A stretch of DNA of 64,000 nt, from contig NC_092276.1 of NCBI RefSeq assembly GCF_036320965.1, forward strand, positions 6,575,782 through 6,639,781, written 5' to 3'. The stretch comes from Panulirus ornatus. Taxonomy: Eukaryota; Arthropoda; Malacostraca; Decapoda; Palinuridae. The stretch's first letter is position 1. Each line of letters begins with the position of its first letter. The notes beneath the pieces were generated by a model. The model was not told the origin of the DNA and ran no database searches. It saw nothing but the letters and a program-made list of their open reading frames with translations. Positions 12,706 through 23,985 of this stretch are shown here, piece by piece. Made by a program: the position numbers and the translations under genes.

Positions 12706-13194
12706 GTGAGTAATGTGGCAGTTGACGGAATAATTGGTATGCATGGGGTGTTCAGTGTTGTAAATGGAAATGGTGAAGAGCTTGTAGATTTATGCGCTGA
12801 AAAAGGACTGATGATTGGGAATACCTGGTTTAAAAAGCGAGATATACATAAGTATACTTATGTAAGTAGGAGAGATGGCCAGAGAGCGTTATTGGATTAC
12901 GTGTTAATTGACAGGCGTGCGAAAGAGAGACTTTTGGATGTCAATGTGCTGAGAGGTGCAACTGGAGGGATGTCTGATCATTATCTTGTGGAGGCTAAGG
13001 TGAAGATTAGTATGGGTTTTCAGAAAAGAAGAGTGAATGTTGGGGTGAAGAAGGTGGTGAGAGTAAGTGAGCTTGGGAAGGAGACCTGTGTGAAGAAGTA
13101 TCTGGAAAGACTGTGTACAGAATGGAAAAAGGTGAGAACAATGGAAGTAAGGGGAGTGGGGGAGGAATGGGATGTATTTAGGGAATCAGTGATA
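12706..13194 (+). pseudogene. Inverted endonuclease fragment of LINE copy C
   Basis: The + strand frame reads VSNVAVDGIIGMHG through [14 protein letters not shown] to VFRESV, equivalent to endonuclease residues about 165-326 of copy B. It includes the SDH catalytic motif but lacks the N-terminal Asn, Glu and Asp motifs, so it is inactive. It is open throughout, consistent with the same young insertion as the adjacent RT. Confidence 0.88.
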
Positions 13195-13195
13195 T

Positions 13196-13486
<291 letters not shown>

Positions 13487-13543
<57 letters not shown>
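13487..13543. repeat. (TA)n microsatellite
   Basis: Pure TA tract that abuts LINE copy D. Confidence 0.95.
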
Positions 13544-13546
<3 letters not shown>

Positions 13547-14215
13547 GGGTGTTTTGAAATGGTTTGGTCACATGGAGAGAACGAGTGAGGGAAGATTGAC
13601 CGGGAGGATGTATGTGTCAGAGGTGGAGGGAGCGAGGAGAGGTGGGGGGCCGGGTTGGAGGTGGGGGGATGGAGTGAAGAAGGTTTTGGGTGATCGGGTC
13701 CTGAACATGCAAGAGGGTGAAAGGCGTGCAAGGAATAGAGTAAATTGGAACGATGTGGTATACCGGGGTCGACGTGCTGTCAGTGGATTGAACCAGGGCA
13801 TGTGAAGCGTCTGGGGTAAACCATGGAAAGTTGTGTGGGGCCTGGATGTGGAAAGGGAGCTGTGGTTTCGGTGCATTATTACATGACAGCTAGAGACTGA
13901 GTGTGAACGAATGGGGCCTTTGTTGTTTTTTCCTAGCGCTACTTCGCACACATGAGGGGGGAGGGGGTTGTTATTTCATGTGTGGCGGGGTGGCGATGGG
14001 AATAAATAAAGGCAGACAGTATGAATTATGTACATGTGTATATATGTATATGTCTGTGTAGTATATACATGTGTACATTGAGATGTATAGGTATGTATAT
14101 TTGCGTGTGTAGACGTGTATGTATATACAGGTGTATGTGGGTGGGTTGGGCCATTCTTTCGTCTGTGTCCTTGCGCTACCTCGCTAACGCAAGAGACAGC
14201 GACAAAGCAAAATAG

Positions 14216-14218
<3 letters not shown>
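13544..14218 (+). mobile_element. RTE-like LINE copy D, 3' fragment of the older subfamily
   Basis: It encodes only the last ~85 residues (GVLKWFGHMERTSEGRL through [15 protein letters not shown], stop near 13804). The reading frame continues past VYRG into [11 protein letters not shown] because the codon after VYRG is CGA; younger copies have TGA there. A long-form 3' UTR (about 400 nt) follows, ending in the gctacctcgctaacgc tail and (TA)n. Several Gly substitutions (RRGGGPGWRWGDG) mark it as decayed. Confidence 0.88.

Positions 14219-14273
<55 letters not shown>
14219..14273. repeat. (TA)n microsatellite
   Basis: TA tract between LINE copy D and the inverted-repeat element. Confidence 0.95.
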
Positions 14274-14279
<6 letters not shown>

Positions 14280-14420
14280 CTATAAGTCCACGGGGAAAAT
14301 GAAACGCGATAAGTTCCCAAGTGCACTTTCGTGTAATAATCATATCATCAGGGGAGACACAAGAGAGCAATATAAGTCATTTGATATACATCGAAGAGAC
14401 GAAGCTAGGACGCCATTTGG
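14274..14420 (-). mobile_element. Penelope-like terminal-repeat candidate, left copy of a head-to-head pair
   Basis: On the - strand this reads ccaaatggcgtcct, then tatatcaaatgac, then a hammerhead-like core, then ttttccccgtggacttatag. It pairs with the following + strand copy as a 115-bp inverted repeat with about six mismatches and a 32-nt spacer (14389-14420). The same unit occurs alone at 49628-49812, showing the spacer belongs to this copy. Assignment to Penelope-like elements is inference from the ribozyme motif and inverted terminal-repeat layout. Its stem II is mutated (tatg for tgtg). Confidence 0.6.
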
Positions 14421-14563
14421 TATATCAACTGACTTATATTTATCTCTTGTGTCTCCCCTGATGATGTGATTATTACACGAAAGTGCACTTGGGAACTTAT
14501 CGTGTATCATTTTCCCCGTGGACTTATAGGAATATCTTGATCACGCGCAAAATTGTGATCCTT

Positions 14564-14571
<8 letters not shown>
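14421..14571 (+). mobile_element. Penelope-like terminal-repeat candidate, right copy
   Basis: The + strand copy begins at tatatcaactgac, lacking the first ~32 nt seen in the other two copies. It carries the hammerhead-like core at 14454-14494 and ends with gatcacgcgcaaaattgtgatc, a small hairpin, before (TA)n. No protein-coding region is attached. Confidence 0.6.
14450..14500 (+). ncRNA. Hammerhead-ribozyme-like motif
   Basis: CTGATGA (14458-14464) and GAAA (14479-14482) are the two invariant hammerhead core strings. Between them gtg/cac closes a short stem II with one extra T. After GAAA, agtgcact forms a minimal self-complementary stem III, followed by the NUH triplet ctt (cleavage predicted after 14490). 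The next bases, ggga, pair with tccc just before CTGATGA as stem I. Known Penelope-like retroelements carry such minimal hammerheads with very short stem III that act as dimers. Activity here is unproven. Confidence 0.5.

Positions 14572-14628
<57 letters not shown>
14572..14628. repeat. (TA)n microsatellite
   Basis: TA tract between the foldback pair and SINE-like copy 2. Confidence 0.95.
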
Positions 14629-14637
<9 letters not shown>

Positions 14638-14861
14638 TTTTCATACTATTCGCCATTTCCCGCGTATGCGAGGTAGCGTTGAGAATAGAGGACTGGGCCT
14701 TAAAGGGAAAATCCTCACCTGGCCCCCTTCTCTGTTCCTTCTTTTGGAAAATTAAAAAAAAACGAGAGGGGAGGATTTCCAACCACCCGCTCCCTCCCCT
14801 TTTTGTCGCCTTCTACGACACGCAGGGAATACGTGGGAAGTATTCTTAATCCCCTATCCCC

Positions 14862-14866
<5 letters not shown>
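14629..14866 (-). mobile_element. SINE-like element copy 2, full length
   Basis: Reverse-orientation copy of the element at 10215-10463: it starts on the + strand with a T run and catactattcgccatttccc, and ends at tatccccaggg. The order of hairpin, G-rich part, T run and LINE-like tail is the same. (TA)n lies on both sides. Confidence 0.8.

Positions 14867-14935
<69 letters not shown>
14867..14935. repeat. (TA)n microsatellite
   Basis: TA tract closing the 6.4-14.9 kb mobile-element block. Confidence 0.95.
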
Positions 14936-14937
<2 letters not shown>

Positions 14938-15160
14938 GTATGAGTGACTTGGTTGAGGATGGCATTAGGAATGTTTGAGGGTGAGGGTGTAGGGAGTGCA
15001 GTAGGCACATTGAGGAGGAGGGTGGGAGCAGGGTGACGTGGTGTTCCTGGTGGAGGGAGCAGGATAGCCTCATCAGACGTTCCCCCACACCTTCCTCTGA
15101 AGGTGAGAGAATGCATGTGGGCGGCGCGCGGCAGTCTGGCCTCCGGAAATATGCTCTCAC

Positions 15161-15161
<1 letters not shown>

Positions 15162-15241
<80 letters not shown>
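15162..15241. repeat. (CT)n microsatellite
   Basis: About 40 uninterrupted CT dinucleotides. Confidence 0.97.
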
Positions 15242-15243
<2 letters not shown>

Positions 15244-15519
15244 CCCCACACTCACATGTAATGAAGCAGTTTTTTTCACATCTTTTTCTCTCTGAAACCA
15301 TGAGACGTAAGTGTTTACTTTCGGACCTAAGGTTCAGTGACCTGTAGACATTTACTCTCAGACCTCATGATCAGTGATGTGTGGGGGAGTCTCTCACATC
15401 TCTGGTTCTGACCTGTCGGTACTTCATTTCTGACCACAGGTTCTGTGACCTGGGGGTGTTTACTTTCAGACTTCTGACATCTGACCCGTAGTTGGTTACT
15501 TTCAGAGCTCAGGTTATGT

Positions 15520-17925
15520 GACCTGTGCTGTGTCAGGTTATGTGACGTGTGTCAGGTTATGTGACGTGTGTCAGGTTGTGTGACCTGTTTCAGGTTATGT
15601 GGCGTGTGTCAGGTTGTGTGACCTGTGTCAGGTTATGTAACGTGTGTCAGGTTATGTGACTTGTGTCAGGTTATGTGACGTGTGTCAGGTTATGTGACTT
15701 GTGTCAGGTTATGTGACGTGTGTCAGGTTATGTGACGTGTGTCAGGTTATGTGACTTGTGTCAGGTTATGTGACTTGTGTCAGTTTATGTGACGTGTGTC
15801 AGGTTATGTGACTTGTGTCAGGTTATGTGACGTGTGTCAGGTTGTGTGACGTGTGTCAGGTTATGTGACGTGTGTCAGGTTATGTGACTTGTGTCAGGTT
15901 ATGTGACGTGTGTCAGGTTGTGTGACTTGTGTCAGGTTATGTGACGTGTGTCAGGTTATGTGACCTGTGTCAGGTTATGTGACGTGTGTCAGGTTATGTG
16001 ACTTGTGTCAGGTTATGTGACGTGTGTCAGGTTATGTGACCTGTGTCAGGTTATGTGACGTGTGTCAGGTTATGTGAACTGTGTCAGGTTATGTGACGTG
16101 TGTCAGGTTATGTGACCTGTGCTGTGTCAGGTTATGTGACCTGTGTCAGGTTATGTACGTGTGTCAGGCTATGTGACCTGTGTCAGGTTGTGTGACCTGT
16201 GTCAGGTTATGTAACGTGTGTCAGGTTATGTGACCTGTGCTGTGTCAGGTTATGCAACCTGTGTCAGGTTATGTGGCGTGTGTCAGGTTGTGTGACCTGT
16301 GTCAGGTTATGTAACGTGTGTCAGGTTATGTGACTTGTGTCAGGTTATGTGACGTGTGTCAGGTTATGTGACTTGTGTCAGGTTATGTGACGTGTGTCAG
16401 GTTATGTGACTTGTGTCAGGTTATGTGACGTGTGTCAGGTTATGTGACTTGTGTCAGGTTATGTGACGTGTGTCAGGTTGTGTGACGTGTGTCAGGTTAT
16501 GTGACGTATCAGGTTATGTGACTTGTGTCAAGTTATGTGACGTGTGTCAGGTTGTGTGACTTGTGTCAGGTTATGTGACGTGTGTCAGGTTATGTGACCT
16601 GTGTCAGGTTATGTAACCTGTGCTGTGTCAGGTTATGCAACCTGTGTCAGGTTATGTGACGTGTGTCAGAGTATGTGACCTGTGTCAGGTTATGTGACCT
16701 GTGCTGTGCCAGGTTATGCAAGCTGTGTCAGGTTATGTGACCTGTGCTGTGTCAGGTTATGCAACCTGTGTCAGGTTATGTGACGTGTGTCAGGTTATGT
16801 GACGTGTGTCAGGTTATGTGACCTGTGTCAGGTTGTGTTACCTGTGTCAGGTTGTGACCTGACTGTGTCAGGTTATGTGACCTGTGCAGTGCTAAGTTAT
16901 CACCTGGTCAGTTGTGACGTGTGTCAGTTATGTGACCAGTGGTCAGGTTATGTGACGTATGTGTCAGGCTTATGTGACCTGTGTCAGGATTATGAGACGT
17001 GTGTCAGGTTGTGTTGACCTGTGTCAGTTATGTGACGGTGTGTCAGGATAGTGTGACCCTGTGTCAGGTTATGTGACCGTGTGTCACGGTTATGTGACAT
17101 GTGACCAGGTAATGTGGACGTGTGTCAGGTTATGTAGGACCTGTGTCAAGGTTTATGTGAGTCGATGTGTCAGGTTAGTGACGGTGTCAGGTAGTGTGAG
17201 CCTGTGTCAGGTTGTGTGACCTGTGTCAAGGTTAGTGTGACCTGCTGTACAGGTTGATGTGACCTGTGTCAGGGTTATGTGACCTGTGTGTGCTAGGTTA
17301 TGTAACCTAGTGGTCAGGTTATGAGAACGTGTGTCAGGTTATGGGCAACCTGTGTCAGGTTATGTGACGTGTGTCAGGTTAGTATGTCCTGTTCAGGTTA
17401 TGTGACGTGTCAGGTTATGTGACCTGTGTCAGGTTATGTGACGTGTGTCAGGTTGTGACTGTCCAGTTTAGTTACGTGTCAGGTTCTGTGACGTGGGTTC
17501 CTGTGGTGTGACGTGTGTCTGGTTATGTGACGTGTAAGGTTCGGTGACGTGTGTCAGGTTATGTGACGTGTGTCAGGTTATGTGACGTGTGTCAGGTTAT
17601 GTGACGTGTGTCAGGTTATGTAACGTGTGTCAGGTTATGTGACGTGTGTCAGCTTATGTGACCTGTGTTAGGTTATGTGACGTGTGTCAGGTTGTGTGAC
17701 CTGTGTCAGGTTATGTGACGTGTGTCAGGTTATGTGACGTGTGTCAGGTTATGTGACGTGTGTCAGGTTGTGTGACCTGTGTCAGGTTATGTGACGTGTG
17801 TCAGGTTATGTGACGTGTGTCAGGTTGTGTGACCTGTGTCAGGTTATGTGACGTGTGTCAGGTTGTGTGACCTGTGTCAGGTTATGTGACGTGTGTCAGG
17901 TTGTGTGACCTGTGTCAGGTTAGGT
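15520..17925. repeat. 19-bp minisatellite, about 125 copies
   Basis: The unit is caggttatgtgacgtgtgt with frequent variants (gacctg, gacttg, gttgtg). A few units carry an insertion (gacctgtgctgtgtcagg). A stretch at about 16850-17530 is unusually rich in single-base insertions and deletions compared with both flanks. Confidence 0.95.
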
Positions 17926-18490
17926 GAGTGTTCACGCCTCGATGGTTGCATGTTATAAGTAGTTCAGAGGTCATACACACAGCCAGTCCTGCCAGGGCGC
18001 GCTCCTCATATTTTCTACTGTCATTTATTATTACCGAGTCGTGTTGGGAGGGAAGGGCCAAGTGTCAGTGACCTGTCTCCTGAGCTGGCCAGATGTGGTG
18101 TGGCAGGTGGCCACATAAGTGCAGGCTGGATGGAGTACATAAACATCATTAAGTGTTTTTAATAATGTGTTGATATGACACCTTAGGTTTTCCAAGTCCA
18201 GGTGGTATACGACCAGATCAGTCAGCACAACATAGGACAGAGAATGACATGATGGGGCTATGTAGGCCTAATGAGGAGGAACCCAATTAATGGCGCAGTA
18301 AGAAGGATGCATGATTAAGTGCAGAGGACCACACAGCATGCACCTCAAGTGCAGTAATTAATATAAGTGAAAATACCAAGTGTTGAGGTTTGAGTGTAGT
18401 ACACACGACTGACAACCTCACTATGTAAAGTGAATATTAAAACAACCCTGTTGGCTTTATAACACTGCTCGTTACTTGGAGACGTGCATG
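17926..18490. other. Unassigned DNA between two minisatellites
   Basis: No gene or repeat recognised. One - strand open frame (18031-18228) has no recognisable features. Confidence 0.5.
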
Positions 18491-19412
18491 ACTGATGTGA
18501 GAGGTTGTATCTACTGTGTGAGTATTGTGAGAGGTTGTATCTAATATGTGTGTTGTGAGAGGTTGTATCTACTGTGTGAGTATTGTGAGAGGTTGTATCT
18601 AATATGTGTGTTGTGAGAGGTTGTATCTACTGTGTGAGTGTTGTGAGAGGCTGTATCTACTGTGTGAGTATTGTGAGAGGTTGTATCTAATATGTGTGTT
18701 GTGAGAGGTTGTATCTACTGTGTGAGTGCTGAGAGGTTGTATCTACTGTGTGAGTACTGTGAGAGGCTGTATCTACTGTGTGAGTGCTGTGAGAGGTTGT
18801 ATCTACTGTGTGAGTGCTGTGAGAGGTTGTATCTACTGTGTGAGTGCTGTGAGAGGCTGTATCTACTGTGTGAGTGTTGTGAGAGGTTGTATCTACTGTG
18901 TGAGTGCTGTGAGAGGTTGAGTCTACTGTGTGAGTGCTGTGAGAGGCTGTATCTACTGTGTGAGTGTTGTGAGAGGTTGTATCTACTGTGTGAGTGCTGT
19001 GAGAGGTTGTATCTATTTTGTGAGTGCTGTGAGAGGTTGTATCTACTGTGTGAGTGTTGTGAGATCTTGTGTCTACTGTGTGTGTTGTGAGAGGCTGTAT
19101 CTACTGTGTGAGTGCTGTGAGAGGTTGTATCTAGTGTGTGAGTGCTGTGAGAGGCTGTATCTACTTTGTCAGTGCTGTAAGAGGTTGTATCTACTCTGTG
19201 AGTGTTGTGAGATCTTGTGTTTACTGTGTGTTGTGAGAGGCTGTATCTACTGTGTGAGTGTTGTGAGAGGTTGTATCTACTGTGTGAGTGCTGTGAGAGG
19301 TTGTATCTACTGTGAGTGAGAGGTTATATCTACTGTGTGAGTGTTGTGAGATCTTGTGTCTACTGTGTGTGTTGTGAGAGGTTGTATCTACTGTGTGTGT
19401 TATGAGAGGTTG
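18491..19412. repeat. 30-bp minisatellite, about 30 copies
   Basis: The unit is based on gagaggttgtatctactgtg plus tgagtgctgt. The left part has a shorter alternating variant (ctaatatgtgtgttg). The 10-residue periodic frames are a by-product of the 30-bp period. Confidence 0.95.
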
Positions 19413-19509
19413 TATCTACTTAATTCAACCACTGAACCGAAAGTTAGTTGAAGATAATCCTTGTGATTTTTTCCTTTTCATATGTAAGTAGTATATGACG
19501 TCATTATGT

Positions 19510-19584
<75 letters not shown>
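19510..19584. repeat. (AG)n microsatellite
   Basis: About 37 AG dinucleotides. Confidence 0.97.
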
Positions 19585-19587
<3 letters not shown>

Positions 19588-20632
19588 GTTACATAGACCT
19601 ACCGAAGGTTCAAGCGAGGTGGTGTGTCCTTACCAGCAATGCACACAAATCTTCCTTGTCAACTGTGGAATAAAACCATGGCATAGTAAAGGTGTGTGGT
19701 GGCCTCGGGCACGAGGAAGAGAGGTACAGCAATATGTTGAAGGATGAATGATCCTGAAGGAAATGTGTATAGGAAACTCGTAAGGTAGAATGAACATGAA
19801 TATGTCATGCCAGCTATTCCTTCACTTTTTATTATAAAGACAATAGTAAGGGTAAAGTTGAGGTGCTGCTTCTAGACTTAGCATGCATTCATCATGTGTG
19901 GTGCTGCACAATCATTTTGAAGTGCTATCTCACAGCAGGTGACGTGGTGTGTTACCACAACAGAGATCACTGGTTGACAAGCTAGCCTGATCCTATACCA
20001 CGACCTTATCATGACTGATCAAATGAATTATATACTATCGTAAAGCGAGTGATAAGTGATGACCAAGCCTAATTTTCAGGATATTAGGGATGTTACTCAG
20101 AACATTATTACATATATCAATAATGTCGCTGGTAAACCAATATTTGGTCCACTCCAGATCAAGTAGATGATGAGCGAGTGCATGTAGGTCAGGTCAGGTC
20201 ATAAGGCCGGTGTATTACCATCATCATGACACAGTAAGACACAAGGTATTACATGTGCCTCATATGTAAGAGTTTCTCTCCTCATTTCATGATGGTGGTT
20301 TATCTTCGCTCTTACCTTGCTATGTCAGGTGATCCTTACATTATTATTCTCATGTGACACTTTCTTAGTTACAGCACGTTTGGTTCCTCCTTCAGTGTGT
20401 GCTGTCAGGCCTACATTATCAAGCGCCTTTCTAGGCTGTAATGATCAGGTTTTCATTGAATCTCACGTGATGATTTATATCATTTACCCATGGTGCAGTT
20501 TTCCTTTATGTTCCAAATTGTTGCTCTCACCAGCCTTCTTCATGCTTAACAACACACCAATATTCAAGCATGTTTCTCATGTACAAACTGAACCTCTTCC
20601 TCCTTACCTTTCACATAGTCGTGAAAGTGGTC
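19585..20632. other. Unassigned single-copy-looking DNA
   Basis: No coding region supported in about 1 kb. One + strand open frame (20317-20709) runs into the next minisatellite and has no recognisable domain. Confidence 0.5.
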
Positions 20633-20634
20633 AT

Positions 20635-21561
20635 TTCAGTCATTACTGGGGTCGTCAGTATAACATTACTGGGGTCGTCAGTATAACATTACTGGGGTCG
20701 TCAGTATAACATTACTGGGGTCGTCAGTATAATATTACTGGGGTCGTCAGTATATCATTATCATTACTGGGGTCATCAGTATAACATTACTGGGGTCGTC
20801 AGTATAACATTACTGGGGTCATCAGTATAACATTACTGGGGTCGTCAGTATAACATTACTGGGGTCGTCAGTATAACATTACTGGGGTCGTCAGTATAAC
20901 ATTACTGGGGTCATCAGTATAACATTACTGGGGTCGTCAGTATAACATTACTGGGGTCGTCAGTATAACATTACTGGGGTCGTCAGTATAACATTACTGG
21001 GGTCGTCAGTATAACATTACTGGGGTCGTCAGTATAACATTACTGGGGTCGTCAGTATAACATTACTGGGGTCGTCAGTATAACATTACTGGGGTCATCA
21101 GTATAACATTACTGGGGTCGTCAGTATAACATTACTGGGGTCGTCAGTATAACATTACTGGGGTCGTCAGTATAACATTACTGGGGTCGTCAGTATAACA
21201 TTACTGGGGTCGTCAGTATAACATTACTGGGGTCGTCAGTATAACATTACTGGGGTTGTCAGTATAACATTACTGGGGTCGTCAGTATAACATTACTGGG
21301 GTTGTCAGTATAACATTACTGGGGTTGTCAGTATAACATTACTGGGGTCGTCAGTATAACATTACTGGGGTCGTCAGTATAACATTACTGGGGTCGTCAG
21401 TATAACATTACTGGGGTCGTCAGTATAACATTACTGGGGTTGTCAGTATAACATTACTGGGGTCGTCAGTATAACATTACTGGGGTCGTCAGTATAACAT
21501 TACTGGGGTCGTCAGTATGACATTACTGGGGTCGTCAGTATAACATTACTGGGGTTGTCAG
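20635..21561. repeat. 23-bp minisatellite, about 40 copies
   Basis: The unit is attactggggtcgtcagtataac at 23 bp, with very low divergence (mostly gtcg/gtca/gttg variants). Such uniformity indicates recent expansion or homogenisation. Confidence 0.96.
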
Positions 21562-21716
21562 GGTAATTGTTCAGTAGGGTCACTATGTTGTAGTATCGGG
21601 ATGAGTGATATGAGTGTCTATGTGCCTTCCGTCCATGTGAGACCCCTCAGCCTCACCTATCATGTATATATCATCTTCCTCTTAATTATCTAAGAGAGGA
21701 AAAACATTAAGAGTAG

Positions 21717-23826
21717 AGAAAGAACGAAAGAATTAGAGGTATAGAAAAGAAAGAATTAGAGATAGAGGTATAGAAAAGAAAGAATTAGAGATAGAGGTAT
21801 AGAAAAGAAAGAATTAGAGATAGAGGTATAGAAAAGAAAGAATTAGAGATAGAGGTATAGAAAAGAAAGGATTAGAGATAGAGGTATAGAAAAGAAAATT
21901 CGAGATAGAGGTATAGAAAAGAAAGGATTAGAGATAGAGGTATAGAAAAGAAAGAATTAGAGATATAGGTATAGAAAAGAAAGGATTAGAGATAGAGGTA
22001 TAGAAAAGAAAGAATTAGAGATAGAGGTATAGAAAAGAAAGAATTAGAGATAGAGGTATAGAAAAGGAAGAATTAGAGATAGAGGTATAGAAAAGAAAGA
22101 ATTAGAGATGGAGGTATAGAAAAGGAAGAATTAGAGATAGAGGTATAGAAAAGAAAGAATTAGAGATAGAGGTATAGAAAAGAAAGGATTAGAGATAGAG
22201 GTATAGAAAAGAAAGAATTAGAGATAGGGGTATAGAAAAGAAAGAATTAGAGGTATAGAAAAGAAAGGATTAGAGATAGAGGTATAGAAAAGAAAGAATT
22301 AGAGATAGAGGTATAGAAAAGAATTAGTGATAGAGGTATAGAAAAGGAAGAATTAGAGATAGAGGTATAGAAAAGAAAGAATTAGAGATAGAGGTATAGA
22401 AGAGGAAGAATTAGAGATAGAGGTATAGAAAAGAAAGGATTAGAGATAGAGGTATAGAAAAGAAAGAATTAGAGATAGAGGTATAGGAAAGAAAGGATTA
22501 GAGATAGAGGTATAGAAAAGAAAGGATTAGAGATAGAGGTATAGAAAAGAAAGAATTAGAGATAGAGGTATAGAAAAGGAAGAATTAGAGATAGAGGTAT
22601 AGAAAAGAAAGAATTAGAGATAGAGGTATGGAAAAGAAAGAATTAGAGGAATAGAAAAGAAAGAATTAGAGATAGAGGTATAGAAAAGAAAGAATTAGAG
22701 GTATAGAAAAGAAAGAATTAGAGGTATAGAAAAGAAAGAATTAGAGGTATAGAAAAGAAAGAATAAGAATAGAGAATAAGATAGAGTATAGAAAGATTAG
22801 AGATAGAGGTATAGAAAAGAAAGAATTAGAGATAGAGGTATAGAAAAGAAAGAATTAGAGATAGAGGTATAGAAAAGAAAGATAGAGGTATAGAAAAGAA
22901 AGAATTAGAGATAGAGGTATAGAAAAGAAAGAATTAGAGATAGAGGTATAGAAAAGAAAGAATTAGAGATAGAGGTATAGAAAAGAAGAATTAGAGATAG
23001 AGGTATAGAAAAGAAAGAATTAGAGATAGAGGTATAGAAAAGAAAGAATTAGAGATAGAGGTATAGAAAAGAAATGATTAGAGATAGAGGTATAGAAAAG
23101 AAAGAATTAGAGATAGAGGTATAGAAAAGGAAGAATTAGAGATAGAGGTATAGAAAAGAAAGAATTAGAGATAAAGGTATAGAAAAGAAAGAATTAGAGA
23201 TAGAGGTATAGAAAAGAAAGAATTAGAGATAGAGGTATAGAAAAGGATTAGAGATAGAGGTATAGAAAAGAAAGGATTAGAGACAGAGGTATAGAAAAGA
23301 AAGGATTAGAGATAGAGGTATAGAAAAGAAAGGATTAGAGATAGAGGTATAGAAAAGAAAGGATTAGAGATAGAGGTATAGAAAAGAAAGAATTAGAGAT
23401 AGAGGTATAGAAAAGAAAGGATTAGAGATAGAGGTATAGAAAAGAAAGGATTAGAGATAGAGGTATAGAAAAGAAAGAATTAGAGATAGAGGTATAGAAA
23501 AGAAAGGATTAGAGATAGAGGTATAGAAAAGAAAGGATTAGAGATAGAGGTATAGAAAAGAAAGAATTAGAGATAGAGGTATAGAAAAGAAAAGATTAGA
23601 GATAGAGGTATAGAAAAGAAAGGATTAGAGATAGAGGTATAGAAAAGAAAGAATTAGAGATAGAGGTATAGAAAAGAAAGAATTAGAGATAAAGGTATAG
23701 AAAAGAAAGAATTAGAGATAGAGGTATAGAAAAGAAAGAATTAGAGATAGAGGTATAGAAAAGAAAGAATTAGAGATAGAGGTATAGAAAAGAAAGAATT
23801 AGAGATAGAGGTATAGAAAAGGAAGA
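21717..23826. repeat. 29-bp minisatellite, about 70 copies
   Basis: A purine-rich unit of about 29 bp: attagagatagaggtatag then aaaagaaaga. Some units are shortened by loss of agatag. Almost all purine plus T on one strand. Confidence 0.96.
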
Positions 23827-23985
23827 AAACAAGGAAACGTTTAGATTAAAGTGAAAGTGCCAGAGACATGTTGATCCGCTTACCTTGCTGTCGTGGACAC
23901 CTAGTGAGGCCCGTGGCTGACGCCTGCCGTGGCCCGGAGCTGGCACCTAATGTGGCCCGGAGCTGACACCCGGTTTGACCCGGGG

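Larger units (their letters stand above)
10501..13195 (-). mobile_element. RTE-like LINE copy C with a 5' inversion
   Basis: The 3' part (10501-12705, - strand) carries an intact RT ORF and short-form 3' UTR. At 12703-12705 it joins, head to head, an endonuclease segment in the opposite orientation (12703-13194, + strand). In element order the inverted block covers residues about 164-326, and the direct block resumes at about 334, with only about 18 nt lost between. This is the order expected of twin-primed target-site reverse transcription. The junction has a 3-nt overlap (aag). (TA)n tracts flank both ends. Confidence 0.9.
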
